NCBI GenBank assembly: GCA_946543095.1
Contig: CAMNLO010000023.1
Location: forward strand, 1-11,265
Length of the DNA: 11,265 nt
DNA from: an uncultured bacterium
Lineage (GTDB): Bacteria; Bacillota; Clostridia; Lachnospirales; Lachnospiraceae
Reading direction: 5' to 3'
The position numbers and the translations under genes are program-made. This document shows, one piece after another, positions 1-5,775 of this stretch. How positions within the stretch are numbered: the stretch's first letter is position 1; every line of letters begins with the position of its first letter. The notes under the pieces were generated by a model. The model was not told the DNA's origin, ran no database searches, and saw nothing but the letters and a program-made list of their open reading frames with translations.

Positions 1-122
1 ATGCAGGCTGACGCCTCCTTGTACTACATGGCGTCGTCCAGGAAGCTGTCGTATTCGGGCCATCTGGCGTCAGGTCTTAAGAGCGTGTGGTCGCAGGCTG
101 CAAGGATCTTTTCGATTTCCAT
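1..122 (-). pseudogene. deoC: Deoxyribose-phosphate aldolase, 5' end only, with in-frame TAG
   Basis: DeoC cleaves 2-deoxyribose-5-phosphate to glyceraldehyde-3-phosphate and acetaldehyde in nucleoside catabolism. The start is the ATG at 122, 9 nt downstream of AAGGGGG. The N-terminus contains CDHTLLRPDA (residues 10-19), the signature opening of clostridial DeoC. Codon 33 is TAG (plus positions 24-26). The frame then continues as YKEASAC to the window edge, which matches the family segment normally read as (K/Q)Y-x-x-ASxCI. The stop therefore seems to replace one sense codon inside an otherwise intact frame; AAG or CAG to TAG would be a single-base change. The gene follows cbiB by 17 nt and is probably in the same transcript. 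The rest lies outside the window, so it is unknown whether the downstream frame is intact. Alternatives are a sequencing error or a recent nonsense mutation. The family call is firm despite only 40 visible codons; pseudogene status is less certain. Confidence 0.6.
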
Positions 123-139
123 GTTGTTGTCCCCCTTAT

Positions 140-1204
140 TCATCTTCCGATACTCAATAATACTCCGGTGCCGAAGGTCCAGACCGCGATGAGAACCGCC
201 GCTGTCAGGAAGAGCAGAAGGCAGAGGGCCTCCGCATAATACATGAGACGGATGGCCCGTCTGATATCCTGAATCTCCGGCTCTCTTTCCGGGAGCCCCA
301 GCCTCGGCCTCTGGATCTCTTTCCCGGCGTACCAGGCTGCGCCCCCCAGCTCGATCCCAAGGATAAGCGCTATGGCCGCCTCTGTCTGGCCTGCGTTGGG
401 GCTGGAAGGCAGATTCCGAAACCGCCCCCACAGTTCAAACAGGGTTTTCAGGTCCCTTTTGCACATTCCGCTGATGCATCCCGCAGCCAGCAGCGCAGCG
501 CCCCCCAGTCTGGAGGGAAGAAAGCCCAGGATATCGTCCAGACGGGCGCCTGCCTTGCCGAAATACTCATATCTTTCATTGTGGTAGCCCACCATGGAGT
601 CCACGGTGTTCACAGCCTTAAACCCGAAGCCTCCGGGAGGGCCGAAAAGGGCCAGATAAAACAGGGGATTGATGACCCCGTCCGCCGTGGATTCCGCTAT
701 GGACTCCACTGCGGCGCAGATGACCTCGGATTCCGTCAGATTCTCCGTGTCCCTGCCCACGATCCGGGAAAGGGCCTGCCTTGCTCCCGCAAGGTCCCCT
801 TCACGGAGCTTTTGTTCGATATTCTTTGCCTCCCTGGACATGGAGCCTGCCGCCAGGGTCTGCCAGCACATTAATAAATACAGGAAAAAATAGATCAGTA
901 TGGAGAAATGCCTGCCGATCCCCAGGAGGCCTTCCGCGATCCCCACCGAAAGGAGCAGCAGAGTAAGGATCATAAAGAAACCGCCCAGAAATTCCTTCCT
1001 GCGGATATGCCCGGGCTTGGAAACAGTCCCTGCCCCCTTGGCAAAGTGTCCCTCCTTCGGCCCCAGGATCAGGTCCTCCCAGATAGAGATCCACTTGCCC
1101 ATCAGCTGCACAGGATGCGGGATGCCCTCCGGATCTCCGATCAGCATATCCAGCACTATGCCCAGCATCAGTGCCAGGATCGAAAGCAAGGCAGAATAAA
1201 ACAT
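140..1204 (-). CDS. cbiB: Adenosylcobinamide-phosphate synthase CbiB (CobD family), membrane protein
   Basis: CbiB attaches the aminopropanol (phosphate) arm to adenosylcobyric acid, giving adenosylcobinamide (phosphate), late in coenzyme B12 synthesis. The 354-residue protein has the usual family length. It opens with a hydrophobic segment followed by GDPEGIPHPV (23-32), the N-terminal family signature. Further hydrophobic segments lie at about 74-92, 100-118 and 332-350. The conserved central block includes ESTADGVINP (171-180) and KAVNTVDSMVGY (196-207). The segment at about 48-72 is a polar loop between membrane helices. The start ATG overlaps the cobU stop as TGATG (1-nt overlap), which implies translational coupling. 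The product of CbiB is the substrate of CobU, so the pair is functionally consistent. deoC follows after 17 nt. No defect is visible. Confidence 0.95.
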   Translation of the reverse strand: MFYSALLSILALMLGIVLDMLIGDPEGIPHPVQLMGKWISIWEDLILGPKEGHFAKGAGTVSKPGHIRRKEFLGGFFMILTLLLLSVGIAEGLLGIGRHFSILIYFFLYLLMCWQTLAAGSMSREAKNIEQKLREGDLAGARQALSRIVGRDTENLTESEVICAAVESIAESTADGVINPLFYLALFGPPGGFGFKAVNTVDSMVGYHNERYEYFGKAGARLDDILGFLPSRLGGAALLAAGCISGMCKRDLKTLFELWGRFRNLPSSPNAGQTEAAIALILGIELGGAAWYAGKEIQRPRLGLPEREPEIQDIRRAIRLMYYAEALCLLLFLTAAVLIAVWTFGTGVLLSIGR

Positions 1205-2148
1205 CAGCGAATCCTCTCGGAAAGACCGCAGAACAGCCTTTCTACACTGCAGGCACGTTCGGCAAGAAGGCAGACATAGCGTCCGTAACGCTCCCGCAGG
1301 CTGCGAGTAAAGGGGTCAATGGGAACCACGCCGGAACCGGTCTCCAGCGCCCACACCGCAAGCTCTCCCTGCCTGAGGGCCGCTTCGATCTCCTCATCCA
1401 GCTCCCGTTCCGGCTCCCGTCCCTCTTTCAGGGCTTCCCGGAAACGTTCATAAAGATCCGTAAGCTGCGCAGCCTCCGGATACATTTTCACTCCGTATTC
1501 CTCTCCCCCCTGATAAGCGCCCGAAACCACCAGATGCAGCCCGGGAATGGGAGAGGTATTTCCTTTTTCTATATCAACCAATTCCCTGCCCTTCCAAAAG
1601 CGGATCTTCCCCGCCGACACCTCCGCCACAAGCTCCGCTTTCCCGGCGGCTAACCGGTGCAGAGCCCCCAGAACCTCCAGATAGCGAAGGGTCATGGGAT
1701 CGTAGGGCTGTCCCTCCCACTCAAGTCCGTCGGAAAAGATCTCATCCGACACCAAAATCAGGTGCCTGAAAGCAAGCTTTTGCAAAGCGGCAAATATCCT
1801 GCCTGCCAGCTTTCCGGGCGCTTCCTCTCCAGCTCCCGCATACACGCCGCATTCCGAAAACATTTCGTTCGCCGCAAGGACGGAGAGGGTCTCCAGCAGG
1901 ATCAGGTCGTCAGCTTCCGTCCGAAGCGCACCGATCTGCGCAGTGTTCTCCGCCTCTATGGTCTCAAAGCCCTTCCCGGCCCGGAGGCTTCTGTGGCGCC
2001 GGATCCGCTCCGCCGCCTCCTTGCCGTCGTTTTTCATGGTGGCGAGGTAGAGCTTTCTGCAACCGTCCCGCTTTGAGAGGACTCCGCAAAGCTCCTCCGC
2101 AAAGCCGGATTTTCCAGAGGAAGCCCCGCCTGTTATCAGCGCGATCAT
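1204..2148 (-). CDS. cobU: Adenosylcobinamide kinase/guanylyltransferase CobU fused to a second CobU-like domain
   Basis: CobU phosphorylates adenosylcobinamide and transfers GMP from GTP to form adenosylcobinamide-GDP. At 314 residues the protein is far longer than ordinary CobU (about 180). Domain 1 (1-190) has the P-loop GGASSGKS (7-14), the ERIRRHRSLR segment (47-56) that carries the histidine expected to take the guanylyl group (His52 by position), and VSDEIFSDG (133-141). Domain 2 (about 204-314) begins HLVVSGAYQGGEEYG, a P-loop-like strand that lacks the Lys, and keeps ETGSGVVPID (269-278) and the CobU-like C-terminal helix (about 283-314). As I recall, many clostridia encode a separate short CobU-like protein with GAYQGK at this place; here it appears fused. 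The start ATG at 2148 has GGGGAG about 10 nt upstream. cbiB follows with a 1-nt overlap. The 122 bp upstream (2149-2270) contain nothing I can name. Kinase function is well supported for domain 1; the role of domain 2 is unknown. Confidence 0.9.
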   Translation of the reverse strand: MIALITGGASSGKSGFAEELCGVLSKRDGCRKLYLATMKNDGKEAAERIRRHRSLRAGKGFETIEAENTAQIGALRTEADDLILLETLSVLAANEMFSECGVYAGAGEEAPGKLAGRIFAALQKLAFRHLILVSDEIFSDGLEWEGQPYDPMTLRYLEVLGALHRLAAGKAELVAEVSAGKIRFWKGRELVDIEKGNTSPIPGLHLVVSGAYQGGEEYGVKMYPEAAQLTDLYERFREALKEGREPERELDEEIEAALRQGELAVWALETGSGVVPIDPFTRSLRERYGRYVCLLAERACSVERLFCGLSERIR

Positions 2149-2270
2149 ATCCGCTTATCTCCCCGCAGATGCTCTCACAGACGTCTTTATCACCGTAAGA
2201 CTTCCGGGAGACCTGCGACAAAAGCCCACATCGAAAAGCGTCTTTCGTAAAAGGCTGCCCCGGCCCTCAT

Positions 2271-2843
2271 TCAGGATCGAAAGACCTTCTCGCCCAGGGC
2301 CAGAAGCGCAGTCTTCAAAGCCTCCGCGTCTGCTTTCGTCTTCTCCTCCTGTGCCTGCTTCGCTTCCTTCGCTTCCTCCACATACATGGCGGCATTGCGC
2401 CTGTTCCAGGCGAAATCCTTCTCCTCCATGCTGCGGACCACCTTCCCCGGGACCCCCATCACAAGGCTTCCGTCAGGGATCACCTTCCCTTCGGTCACAA
2501 GGGCGCCGGCGCCGATGGTGCAGTTCTTTCCCACCACAGCCCCATTCATGATGATGGCCCCCATGCCGATGACGGTGTTGTCCCCCACGGTGCAGCCGTG
2601 GACGATGGCGGAGTGGCCGATGGTCACATTATTGCCCACATGGCATTCATTGCCGTCTCCCACATGGAGCACCGCATTGTCCTGGACATTGGTGTTCTCC
2701 CCGATCACAATGGGGTATTCGTCTCCGCGGATGGTGGCATGATACCAGATGCCGCAGTTTTTTCCGATGGTCACATCCCCCAGCACATCCGCCGAAGGGG
2801 CGATAAAAACGCTTGGATCGATGTTTAAGGTGTATTGTTTCAT
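2271..2843 (-). CDS. Gamma-carbonic-anhydrase-like left-handed beta-helix protein (YrdA/PaaY family)
   Basis: This is a hexapeptide-repeat protein of the gamma-carbonic anhydrase superfamily. Repeats such as VTIGKN, VVIGEN, CHVGNN and CTVGDN run through residues 20-125. The three histidines expected to bind the trimer-interface metal are His60 (VLHVGDG), His77 and His82 (GHSAIVHG). The C-terminal part (about 138-190) is a charged, Ala/Lys/Glu-rich helical tail. I chose the ATG at 2843 because GGAGG lies 5 nt before it; the in-frame ATG four codons upstream overlaps this site. The 190-residue length is normal for the family plus a helical tail. Members either hydrate CO2 or have unknown acyl-transfer-like roles, so the actual substrate cannot be read from the sequence. 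The gene lies 93 nt downstream of trmB and 122 nt upstream of cobU on the same strand. Confidence 0.88.
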   Translation of the reverse strand: MKQYTLNIDPSVFIAPSADVLGDVTIGKNCGIWYHATIRGDEYPIVIGENTNVQDNAVLHVGDGNECHVGNNVTIGHSAIVHGCTVGDNTVIGMGAIIMNGAVVGKNCTIGAGALVTEGKVIPDGSLVMGVPGKVVRSMEEKDFAWNRRNAAMYVEEAKEAKQAQEEKTKADAEALKTALLALGEKVFRS

Positions 2844-2866
2844 GATATCCTCCATGATGAGAATTT

Positions 2867-2974
2867 GTATATCTGCAGATGGGCAGGTCCGCTCACTGCT
2901 TTTCTTTGATGTATATCTGCAAATATACAGGTCCGCTCACTGTTTTTTCTTCGCCGTGTATTTGCAGATGGGCA
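2867..2974. repeat. Imperfect tandem repeat (about 45 bp) derived from the trmB 3' end
   Basis: Three units start at 2867, 2911 and 2956, giving periods of 44 and 45 bp. The first two are near complete and share GTATATCTGCA and CAGGTCCGCTCACTG. The third is the trmB 3' end itself and aligns for about 19 bp past its start (GTGTATTTGCAGATGGGCA). On the minus strand, units encode variants of the TrmB tail: ICKYTAKKK in the real gene and ICRYTSKKS in the copy. The copies differ by one base in an A run, which moves the copied stop codon out of frame. The repeat fills almost all of the trmB to carbonic anhydrase gap. Confidence 0.8.
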
Positions 2975-3572
2975 CCCCCTCTGCCGCGAATTTCCGCTCG
3001 TATTCCGTCATGATGTTTCCCCGGGAAAGCTCAGGGTCATTATGGAGATCAAAGGTCACATCCAAAGTCTCAAACCCCGCCTCCGGCAGCTCCACCAGGG
3101 CGTAATCAAACAGCTCCCTGTTGTCGGTCTTGAATTCGATCCTCCCCTCCGGGATCAGAAGCCCATGAAACCGCTGCAGATAGCGCCTGCCGGGGAGCCG
3201 GCGCCCCTCATGCCTCTTTTTGGGCCAGGGGTCGGAAAAATTCAGGTAGATCGTCTCAATGGAGCCTTCCGGGAAATACTGCTCCAGCTGTTCCGCGTCG
3301 CCGTAGAAAAACCGGAGGTTTTCCGGGGGCTCCTGCATGGCTTCCGCCTTCTTTACGGCGTAGACAAGGGCTGAGGCCTGACGCTCCATTCCCACAAAAA
3401 AGGCTTCGGGATGGCGGATGGCCTGCTCAATGATAAAATTGCCCTTCCCCGTCCCGATCTCCAGGCGCAGGGGCCTTTCCTTTGCCAAAGAAACGGTATC
3501 ATCGCCGGGCATAAGCACCCGGGGGCTTTCCTCCATGCGCTCCTCCGCGCCTTTGATGTGTCTGAGTCTCAT
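2937..3572 (-). CDS. trmB: tRNA (guanine-N7-)-methyltransferase TrmB
   Basis: TrmB uses S-adenosylmethionine to make m7G46 in the variable loop of tRNAs. The 211-residue protein carries the N-terminal signature MRLRHIKGA, the SAM-binding motif EIGTGKG (38-44), the family motif NFSDPWPKKRH (111-121), the substrate motif TDN (149-151) and the C-terminal TEYERKF (189-195). Length and motif spacing are normal. The start is unambiguous from the MRLR opening. There is no well-placed Shine-Dalgarno: the only GGAG is 12 nt away, and a good promoter ends 6 nt before the ATG, so the mRNA may be leaderless. The last codons lie inside a tandem repeat. The gene heads the leftward block that continues to the carbonic anhydrase-like gene and the cobalamin genes. 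Confidence 0.95.
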   Translation of the reverse strand: MRLRHIKGAEERMEESPRVLMPGDDTVSLAKERPLRLEIGTGKGNFIIEQAIRHPEAFFVGMERQASALVYAVKKAEAMQEPPENLRFFYGDAEQLEQYFPEGSIETIYLNFSDPWPKKRHEGRRLPGRRYLQRFHGLLIPEGRIEFKTDNRELFDYALVELPEAGFETLDVTFDLHNDPELSRGNIMTEYERKFAAEGVPICKYTAKKKQ

Positions 3573-3578
3573 GGGATT

Positions 3579-3607
3579 AGTCTACTCCGAAGAGGGGGAT
3601 TTTTCAA
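3579..3607 (-). promoter_or_regulatory. Predicted sigma-A promoter of trmB, start site at the ATG
   Basis: On the minus strand, TTGAAA (3607-3602), a 17-nt spacer and TAGACT (3584-3579) form a good vegetative promoter. The -10 ends 6 nt before the trmB ATG at 3572, so transcription should begin at or next to the start codon. It points away from the toxin promoter at 3625-3653. Confidence 0.55.
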
Positions 3608-3624
3608 TCGGAAACATGATCTGC

Positions 3625-3653
3625 TTGTGGGGCATTCCCAGATGTGTTAGACT
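3625..3653 (+). promoter_or_regulatory. Predicted promoter of the small toxin gene
   Basis: TTGTGG (3625-3630), 17 nt and TAGACT (3648-3653), with TG one base before the -10 (extended -10). The expected start near 3660 gives a leader of about 35 nt and, with the terminator at 3782-3821, an mRNA of about 160 nt. Confidence 0.5.
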
Positions 3654-3695
3654 TGTCAATGAGGCAGGCGGTTCCCCGGAAAGGGGGTGATGCCT

Positions 3696-3788
3696 ATGAG
3701 CTTGACAGAGATCTTGCTGTTTGCAACGTTTCTTGTTGACTTGATAGGTCTGGTAATCCAGATAAGTCAAAAAAAGGACGAAAAATAA
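3696..3788 (+). CDS. Putative holin-like type I toxin, 30-residue single-span peptide
   Basis: This short gene encodes 30 residues: MSLTEILLFATFLVDLIG, a further hydrophobic stretch, then the charged tail SQKKDEK. Residues 5-23 would form one transmembrane helix. This layout (short polar N-terminus, one helix, lysine-rich tail) is that of the putative holin-like toxins (Hol_Tox-type, related in plan to TxpA/BsrG), membrane-acting peptides of type I toxin-antitoxin systems. It is preceded by AAAGGGGGTGAT (3680-3691), close to the perfect complement of the 16S rRNA 3' end. The ATG at 3696 is preferred over the in-frame ATG at 3690, which lies only 2 nt from the G run. The stop codon is itself inside the 5' arm of the terminator hairpin, as is usual in this family. 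A promoter lies upstream and an antisense promoter downstream. Toxicity is inferred, not shown. Confidence 0.72.
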   Translation: MSLTEILLFATFLVDLIGLVIQISQKKDEK

Positions 3789-3857
3789 CCGCCCCGGACT
3801 GAGCAACCAGGCGGTTATTTTCGTCTAACTCAAATGGGGCAATCGCTTGCCTTCTGT
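3769..3857 (-). ncRNA. Predicted antisense RNA antitoxin to the small toxin
   Basis: A minus-strand promoter (-10 TATAAT at 3869-3864) should start transcription near 3857. The transcript would run through the 12-bp hairpin (3821-3782) and end in the U-rich stretch encoded by the A run at 3769-3775, giving about 90 nt. It would pair with roughly 50 nt at the 3' end of the toxin mRNA, including its last codons. This matches the 3'-overlap layout of txpA/ratA and bsrG/SR4. No transcript data are available; both ends are estimates. Confidence 0.5.
3782..3821. terminator. Bidirectional hairpin terminator of the toxin/antitoxin pair
   Basis: AAAATAACCGCC (3782-3793) pairs perfectly over 12 bp with GGCGGTTATTTT (3810-3821), with a 16-nt loop. 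In the plus direction the 3' arm ends in TTATTTT followed by CGTCT. In the minus direction the arm ends TTATTTT and is followed by TCGTCC and seven T. It can serve both convergent transcripts. Confidence 0.85.
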
Positions 3858-3875
3858 GTGTTCATTATATCATAT
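3847..3875 (+). promoter_or_regulatory. Weak predicted promoter of the dacF-like gene
   Basis: TTGCCT (3847-3852) can be paired with TATCAT (3868-3873, 15-nt spacer, 5 of 6 consensus bases) or with TCATAT (3870-3875, 17-nt spacer, poorer match). Either would start transcription at about 3880-3882, at the ATG. A perfect plus-strand TATAAT at 3873-3878 also exists, but would start transcription inside the coding region. Confidence 0.35.
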
Positions 3876-3891
3876 AATTCTATGATTACAA
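3864..3891 (-). promoter_or_regulatory. Predicted promoter of the antisense RNA
   Basis: Minus-strand TTGTAA (3891-3886), a 16-nt spacer and a consensus TATAAT (3869-3864). The -35 lies inside the first codons of the dacF-like gene. The -10 is one arm of the near-palindrome ATTATATCATATAAT (3864-3878). Confidence 0.6.
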
Positions 3892-5258
3892 GGATCAGAT
3901 CATTTTTTACAGTCTTAGCAGTTTTCCTGTGCTTCGCGCTCCTGTGCCTCCCTGCCCTGGCCGCGGAGGCGGAGGATATTGCGCCGGAAAACACTGTGGA
4001 ATACCCGGCCGAAAGCTGGCCCGCGGGGCCGGAGCTGGCTGCGGGCTCCGCCTGTCTTCTGGAGACCTCCTCCGGCCTTGACCTTTATTCCCTGAACGGT
4101 CATAAGCGCATGTATCCCGCCAGCACCACCAAGCTTCTGACCTGCGTGGTGGCCATGGATTATGTAACGGATTTAAAGGACACGGTAAAATTCTCGGAGA
4201 AGGCAGTGCTCTCCGTGCCACAGGACGGCTCCACCATCGGCATCGACCCGGGCCAGTACCTGAGCGTGGAGGAAACCCTTCTGGGAATCCTGGTAGGCAG
4301 CGCCAACGAGTGCTCCAACGCCATTGCGGAATACTGCTGCGGCTCCATCGAAGCCTTTGTGGAAGCCATGAATAAAAAGGCAAAGGAGCTGGGCTGCACC
4401 GACTCCCATTTTGCAAACACCAACGGCTATCACGACGAAGCGCACTACACCTCCGCCCATGATCTGGCCCTGATCGGCAGGGCCTTCTTTGAGAACGATT
4501 ATCTCAGGGGCATCGGCAATACCCGGAATTATCATTTCGTGGCAAAGCCCGGCCAGCCCGATGATTTCTGGCTGAAAAACAAGCATCAGCTCATCAACGG
4601 CGAGCTCCCCTTTCAGGGTGTCATCGGCGGCAAGACCGGCTACACCTCCCTGGCGGGCCAGACCCTTGTGACCGGGGCGGAACGGGACGGCATGCGGCTC
4701 GTCGCCGTAGTCATGAAGGAAGTAAGCCCCGCCCAGTTTACGGAAACGGAGCAGCTCTTAAAATACGGCTTTGAAAACTTTTCTCTGATCCCTCCCGAGG
4801 AAACGGAAGCTCCTTTCCTTCTGGAAACCCCGGAATTCCTGCGCTCCGGCTTTGACCTTCTGGGGGCCTCCGCCGGCAGCTTCGAGGTGGACCGCCAGGC
4901 CAGGATCCTGCTGCCCAGGACTCTGAATGCCTCTGACCTTACCCCCTCCCTCACCTTAATCGGGACAGAAGACAGCTTCGCAAGGATCACCTACTCCCAC
5001 GAGGGCCTTGTTCTGGGAGAAGCCTCTCTGAAGTATATCCCGTCGGACATCCCCGTTAAGAAGGAAAATGCGGTCTTTCTGGATATCCGGCGCATTATCG
5101 TTCCCCTTATTGTCGTAATGGCTGTGGTCATTTTGCTGGGGGCTTTGGGAGAGTTTACAAAATCCTACGCCTTCACCAGAAGGCGGGATATCTGGAAGAG
5201 CCGTCTGGACAGCAGAAAACGGCACAAAAGATATGACTTCAATAACTTCCCTGATTGA
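3882..5258 (+). CDS. dacF: D-alanyl-D-alanine carboxypeptidase (DacF-type, peptidase S11)
   Basis: This serine carboxypeptidase removes the terminal D-Ala of peptidoglycan pentapeptides outside the membrane. Numbered from the ATG at 3882 (458 residues), it has a signal peptide (Arg-rich start, hydrophobic 8-24, likely cut near LPALA-A), then the three active-site motifs of penicillin-binding proteins: STTK (81-84, nucleophile Ser81), SAN (140-142) and KTG (251-253). A C-terminal domain of the DacA/DacF type follows, then one transmembrane helix (about 408-427) and a basic cytoplasmic tail, so it is membrane-anchored. I chose 3882 because the preceding 16 codons (from 3834) are not signal-peptide-like and overlap the toxin locus. 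No Shine-Dalgarno precedes either ATG. The gene is followed by the DUF402 gene, which has its own promoter. DacF in sporulation is one possible role; a vegetative DacA-like role cannot be excluded. Confidence 0.92.
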   Translation: MITRIRSFFTVLAVFLCFALLCLPALAAEAEDIAPENTVEYPAESWPAGPELAAGSACLLETSSGLDLYSLNGHKRMYPASTTKLLTCVVAMDYVTDLKDTVKFSEKAVLSVPQDGSTIGIDPGQYLSVEETLLGILVGSANECSNAIAEYCCGSIEAFVEAMNKKAKELGCTDSHFANTNGYHDEAHYTSAHDLALIGRAFFENDYLRGIGNTRNYHFVAKPGQPDDFWLKNKHQLINGELPFQGVIGGKTGYTSLAGQTLVTGAERDGMRLVAVVMKEVSPAQFTETEQLLKYGFENFSLIPPEETEAPFLLETPEFLRSGFDLLGASAGSFEVDRQARILLPRTLNASDLTPSLTLIGTEDSFARITYSHEGLVLGEASLKYIPSDIPVKKENAVFLDIRRIIVPLIVVMAVVILLGALGEFTKSYAFTRRRDIWKSRLDSRKRHKRYDFNNFPD

Positions 5259-5283
5259 CTTTTGACATTATCCTTATTACAAT
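5255..5283 (+). promoter_or_regulatory. Predicted sigma-A promoter of the DUF402 gene, start site at the ATG
   Basis: TTGACT (5255-5260), exactly 17 nt and TACAAT (5278-5283): the best promoter in the window. It overlaps the dacF stop codon. The -10 ends 6 nt before the ATG at 5290, which leaves no room for a leader or a ribosome binding site. Confidence 0.7.
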
Positions 5284-5289
5284 CCTTTT

Positions 5290-5769
5290 ATGCGAAGCAT
5301 CCAGCTCTTCAGGAAACGACTGATCCCGAGTGAGATCGTTCCCCTGACCGGGGACGAGGTGCTTTTTGCTGACGAAAATATCATCGTAACGCGCTGGAAG
5401 GCGCTTCACAAACGATCCGACCTGGATCACGGCCTGTCTGTCTACTATCTGAAGGAAGGCTGCAAGGTCTCCCGTTTCTATCTCCCGGACGGCAGCTTAA
5501 AATACACCTACTGCGACATCGTAAAATATGATTGTTCGGAGGATCAGATCATCGCCACGGATCTGCTGGCGGACGTCACCGTCTCTCCCGGAGGCGAGAT
5601 CGAGATCCTGGATCTGGATGAGCTGGCCCAGGCCTTTGACCGGGGGCTCATCACAAAGGCGGATATGATCAACGCCTTAAATCAGCTGGACGGTCTTTTG
5701 CGAAAGCTTTACGGCGGGAAGCTGGCCGAACTGGAAGCCCCGATGGTTCCCTATCTCAGCATTGAATAA
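5290..5769 (+). CDS. DUF402 (COG2306) protein, possible nucleoside di/triphosphatase
   Basis: The 159-residue soluble protein has the DUF402 pattern: an N-terminal MRSIQLFRKRLIP, the core KYTYCDIVKYD (71-81), TDLLADVTVSPGGEIEILD (90-108) and DELAQAFDRGLI (110-121), then a C-terminal helix. Characterised DUF402 members such as staphylococcal Ntdp hydrolyse nucleoside di- and triphosphates with divalent metal bound by acidic residues of this core. Asp76, Asp91, Asp95, Asp108 and Asp110 are candidates here. Whether this member has that activity is inference. The start is fixed by the family's N-terminus, yet nothing resembling a Shine-Dalgarno precedes it; the promoter at 5255-5283 puts the transcription start on the ATG. 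The gene converges on the cell-wall hydrolase gene with only 6 bp between stop codons and no visible terminator. Confidence 0.85.
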   Translation: MRSIQLFRKRLIPSEIVPLTGDEVLFADENIIVTRWKALHKRSDLDHGLSVYYLKEGCKVSRFYLPDGSLKYTYCDIVKYDCSEDQIIATDLLADVTVSPGGEIEILDLDELAQAFDRGLITKADMINALNQLDGLLRKLYGGKLAELEAPMVPYLSIE

Positions 5770-5775
5770 CATTCT

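Noticed and set aside
24..26. Pyrrolysine or other recoding at the deoC TAG
   Set aside because: comEB uses TAG as a normal terminator, and DeoC has no known recoded residue there. It is kept only as something to exclude.
2149..2270. Cobalamin riboswitch upstream of cobU
   Set aside because: I looked for the B12-box-like and conserved core segments on the minus strand and did not find them; the 122-bp gap is also too short for a complete element plus expression platform.
3582..3806. 74-codon minus-strand open frame across the toxin region
   Set aside because: It is antisense to the small toxin gene and the hairpin, has no ribosome binding site at its start and resembles no family.
3834..3881. 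Upstream ATG start for the dacF-like gene
   Set aside because: The extra 16 residues are not signal-peptide-like, have no ribosome site, and lie over the antisense RNA and its promoter; the Arg-containing start at 3882 fits an export signal.
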